Assembly: GCA_023101885.1 (NCBI GenBank)
Contig: JALPQD010000359.1
Coordinates: 682,001-746,000 of the forward strand
Reading direction: 5' to 3'
Origin: Typhlomys cinereus
Taxonomy: Eukaryota; Chordata; Mammalia; Rodentia; Platacanthomyidae
Length of the DNA: 64,000 nt
The translations under genes and the position numbers were made by a program. A model generated the notes under the pieces. The model was given only the letters and a program-made list of their open reading frames with translations, ran no database searches and was not told the origin of the DNA. This document shows, piece after piece, positions 60,786 through 64,000 of this stretch; within the stretch, counting starts at the first letter, position 1, and each line of letters begins with the position of its first letter.

Positions 60786-61501
60786 AATAGTTTTAATGTG
60801 AGTTGTCCCCACAGGCTCATAACACTTTAGATGTTAATGTTTGGGAAAGTTATGATACCTTCAGAAGTTAGAGCCTTGCTGGAGGAAGGCACTTCACAGG
60901 GGACTGGTCTTGATAGATTGCCATCATATGGCTTAAGAGAAAAAGGGGGTTTATTTTCTCTTATGATTGTCCAGTTACAGTTCTCAGTACAGCTTGACCG
61001 GAGAGCTCACACCAACACAGGGCCAAGGGAACTGGTCACACCTTCTCTACATAATGGCTGAAAGAGAGATGATCCAGCATGTCGTCAAGTGTACATGAGG
61101 ATGCCAACTTTCTCAACCAGCTCTCTGTATTTTATTCCAGGGTCTAGTCCCACCCACCATAGGCTGGGCCTTCCTCATCAGCTAGACAATCTCCTGCAGG
61201 TTTGCTTTGACCTTAACCACTAATTCTCTACAAATTTTTCCAGAGCTCAAACCCTCAACTGTCAAATTGATACCTATGCCTAACTATGACAGTAGCCTTA
61301 TCCTGCTTCTTCTAACAGTCTTTTGCTTACTCTAATGATGGATATGATCTGAGCCTCTTTCAGTTTCTACCACCAGACATACCTTTCTCACCATAATAGA
61401 TTATATTCCTTCTGGAATCATAAGCCAAATAAATCTTTCTTTCTTTCCTTAAGTTATGTTTGAGTATTGTCTCACAATAGTAAAGAATAGTAACTGTGAC
61501 A
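60786..61501 (+). repeat. MaLR-type LTR (family A) interrupted by an LTR of family B
   Basis: 60786-60918 matches the first part of the LTRs at 31507 and 33301 (CCCCACAGGCTCATAA, GAGCCTTGCTGGAGGAAGGC). 61292-61501 matches their last part (AATAAATCTTTCTTTC, CCTTAAGTT, then GTAACTGTGACA). Between them, 60919-61291 is a minus-strand family B LTR like 52733-53160. A 5-bp duplication around the inner element was not evident. Confidence 0.75.
60919..61291 (-). repeat. LTR-like repeat, family B, nested
   Basis: 373 bp with TG...CA ends on either strand (TGCCATCATA to AACTATGACA). It shares GGAGAGCTCACACCAACAC and CTCAAACCCTCAACTGTC with the other two copies. Confidence 0.75.
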
Positions 61502-63278
61502 GTTAGGTAATATAAGAAGTTGCCCTGACTCTAGTTATTCATTCCCTCAAAAGAAATTCTCTAAGTATTACTGTAAGTACTTAAAGTATTTTTAAAACGA
61601 ATGTTGATTTAAAGTGAATATGCTTTAGACTGAGTCACATTTCCAACCTACAATTGTTCACTTTAGAACTGAACTCTTTAATACTGCACCTCTGAAATTC
61701 ACATAATATTTTAATTTTTGTATAGTAATTGATAATTTATTAAATTATATACTACTTAGGTAGAAGTTGTTGAATTGGAATCTGCCAAAATCCAAGCCAT
61801 AAGTAAATATTGCTTATCCATGTAGAGTGAAATAATAAGATATTTCCTGTGACTATTTTCATTCAACAGGTGTATCAAATTTCTTTAGCTAAACAAATTT
61901 CATAGATAGAATGTATTGAATTGACCTGGTCATATAAATGGCAATAACAGGGATAATGTTTAAGGAATGAAGAAGATGAAGGGATAGATTATAGGAAGGG
62001 CTAAAGGAATAACAACCAGACAGAAACCTATGTAAGTATATAAACCAATTCTGTTCAAAAATGAGTGTTTTGTCATTGTTCTTGTTTGCCATTCAGAAAC
62101 TGATTGAAGGATAGTATTCCTAAAGGTAGAAGACATTGATTATAGGATATGGAAATAAACCAATATGAAAGTAGTCTGGAAATTTTTATAGTACCATAAA
62201 GTACTAAGAAGTTTCAGGAGGGGAGGTGAAACAATTAACTGCCTCATTAGTATATGAAAGCTGCAATCTACAGCAACAGCCACCTTGGAAAGAAGTGATC
62301 ATATGTGCAATAGTAGCAAGAATGTCAAGGGGACAACCACCAGCTCTCTGATTGAATTTATGGCCCAATTTTCAGCAGGAAAACATATTCTCAGTATATA
62401 AATCAGGACAAGAACATAAGAAAGAAGAAGGCATAGGATGTAGGAACATACTGACTGTTAAGATTTAGGTATAAGGACACTATCCAACTGCTTTTTAAAC
62501 ATTTATCATTAGATTGGAAGCTCCAACTTGAAATCTATTTTTTTAATAATGGCTAATGTGTATTAAATACACATGTATTAGAATAGACCCATTCAAAACA
62601 TTTTTCAATACTAGTAGCTTTTCAATATACCTCCTAGTCCTTAACACAAAATTGTCTTGATTCTCATTAAGAATTTACAACTGCCTTCATGCACAGAACC
62701 TTTTAAAAATAAGAACTCTCTAAACCACTTTGATTATAAGGTCACACACTGATGCTGGCTCAGAATCAAATATGACCACAGTATTATCAAAAATCCAAAT
62801 TGTCTTCCATTTTTTCATTTACATCTATGTAGATTATATATTATGTTTCTGTATTAATGCTTTAATTCATAATGATGTTTCATGCTATGGAATTAATTTC
62901 AATTTAGCTTAAACGTCAAATGAATAGATAAAAGTGAAAAAAATGGCTCACGTAATTGTGAAAACTGATGCCTAAAATATAATATAGTCCAACAGTCTAG
63001 AGACAAGCAGTGTTGTAGTTTGATTGAAGAAAGTCACCTAGAAGAATTCTCTTTTTCCTATTAAGCCTCAAGTGAATGGATTACATAGTTCATCTGTTTT
63101 ATTTAATGTATACTGATTCAAAGATTAAAGTCATCTACAAATATATCCATGGGGAAAAATGAAGAATTATCTTTGAATGAAGAATAAACTCTGACTAGAA
63201 TAGATTATGTAAGTGCATTTGAATTAGCATTTCTATCTGTAGGGTAATCAATGACCATGTCAAAGCATCCACACAGTG

Positions 63279-63280
<2 letters not shown>
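61502..63280. other. Intergenic AT-rich DNA
   Basis: No gene, RNA gene or clear repeat recognised in about 1.8 kb. Confidence 0.5.

Positions 63281-63326
<46 letters not shown>
63281..63326 (+). repeat. (TG)23 microsatellite
   Basis: Near-perfect TG tract; no SINE body next to it. Confidence 0.95.
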
Positions 63327-63327
<1 letters not shown>

Positions 63328-64000
63328 ATGTATGGATACAGGTGGAAGTAAAAGCCAGGAATGAGTTACAGAGGTAGCAGAGTCAAAGTGAAGACCTTGA
63401 AGTATTAAAAATTTTAAATGAGATTACTGTAAAAAAGAAATAGTTTGCACAGCTGGAAATCAATCAAGAGAAGTTTTGTATTTTTTTTTTTTTGCTTGAA
63501 AGACATGGGAAATTGTAACATATTTTTGCTGATTTGAATAATTTTAGTGAGAAGAAAGCTGTTGACTCAAGAAGGAAACTAAACCAATTCTGGAGCAAAG
63601 ATTTTGAATAGGACAACTGATGCCAAGATAGGAAGGACACTAACACATATGTGGTCTGATCTATAAACTCAAGAATGAATGGCTTCCAAGCTCCTGTGTC
63701 AGAGGAAAAGGTAAGTATGCCACTCCACAGAAATCATTAGAAGTAGGCCATCTTATTTTTATTCCCAAATAAGTAAATTGCTATCTTAGATATTTTAAAA
63801 GCCCCACTGTGAATGAAGCAACGATCACTATGGAGATGTTTGTGACAAGGGATAAGTTGAAGAGATTTTCTTTATATTGAGGTGCATATCAATATTTCTT
63901 GGGCAATATAATTATCCTACAAGAGTTCAGTTACCACTTTCATATGAAAATTATTCTCTACTTTGCTAACTTGCATATGATATTTTGGAAATTGATTTAC
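63327..64000. other. Intergenic DNA to the window end
   Basis: Nothing recognised apart from a short T run at 63480-63493. Confidence 0.5.

Noticed and set aside
1..64000. CRISPR arrays, operons, bacterial promoters, phage or other microbial systems
   Set aside because: Spliced gene, SINEs, L1s and MaLRs show a mammalian nuclear window; no spaced palindromic repeat array is present.

Overview
This is mammalian nuclear DNA, most likely from a rodent. There is one recognisable protein-coding gene, on the + strand: the 3' half of CLVS2 (clavesin-2, a neuronal CRAL-TRIO/Sec14-type phosphoinositide-binding protein). Three coding segments are seen: 23418-23528, 29808-30028 and 38500-38587 (stop). 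They join in frame with consensus splice sites and give the last 139 codons of a protein whose usual length is 327. Everything before 23418 is CLVS2 intron, or lies upstream of an exon outside the window. Everything after 38587 is 3' UTR and then intergenic DNA; the UTR end cannot be fixed from the sequence.

The rest is a record of retrotransposition. B4/RSINE1-type SINEs, a dimeric B1-like+ID SINE (B1-dID type), and an abundant tRNA-headed SINE with CA-rich tails together point to a non-murine rodent. The B4 plus B1-dID mix would fit the beaver/kangaroo-rat/pocket-gopher side of the rodents, but this is a low-confidence guess. Older layers (MIR, L2, MLT1-like LTRs) are shared with other mammals.

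Layout. 1-480: KRAB zinc-finger retropseudogene, minus strand, running off the left edge. 849-1315: retrocopy with a 15-bp target duplication that contains part of a MaLR-type LTR. 3454-4323: L1 3' fragment with a perfect 17-bp target duplication. 5.9-9 kb: old SINEs and an L2. 10.3-18.4 kb: a nested stack, in which a dimeric SINE was split by an old L1, itself hit by two short L1 3' ends, a SINE and a 4.5-kb L1 carrying most of ORF2. 18.8-36.7 kb: CLVS2 introns with tRNA-headed SINEs, a MIR, microsatellites and a complete 2.15-kb MaLR-type element (31507-33659) whose 5' border was later hit by a SINE. 36.7-48.5 kb: repeat-poor stretch around the last CLVS2 exon, with an L2 and an ID remnant. 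48.6-52.6 kb: SINEs and a 5'-inverted L1. 52.7-61.5 kb: MaLR/ERVL-like LTRs, SINEs and a full-length EEF1A1 retropseudogene (56121-57832). 61.5-64 kb: no gene seen.

Apart from CLVS2 there are no gene partnerships to describe: all other coding-like stretches are broken retrocopies or transposon pieces. I found no previously undescribed functional system. The most informative items are the nested insertions, whose order can be read from target-site duplications, and the two subfamilies of a lineage-restricted SINE.
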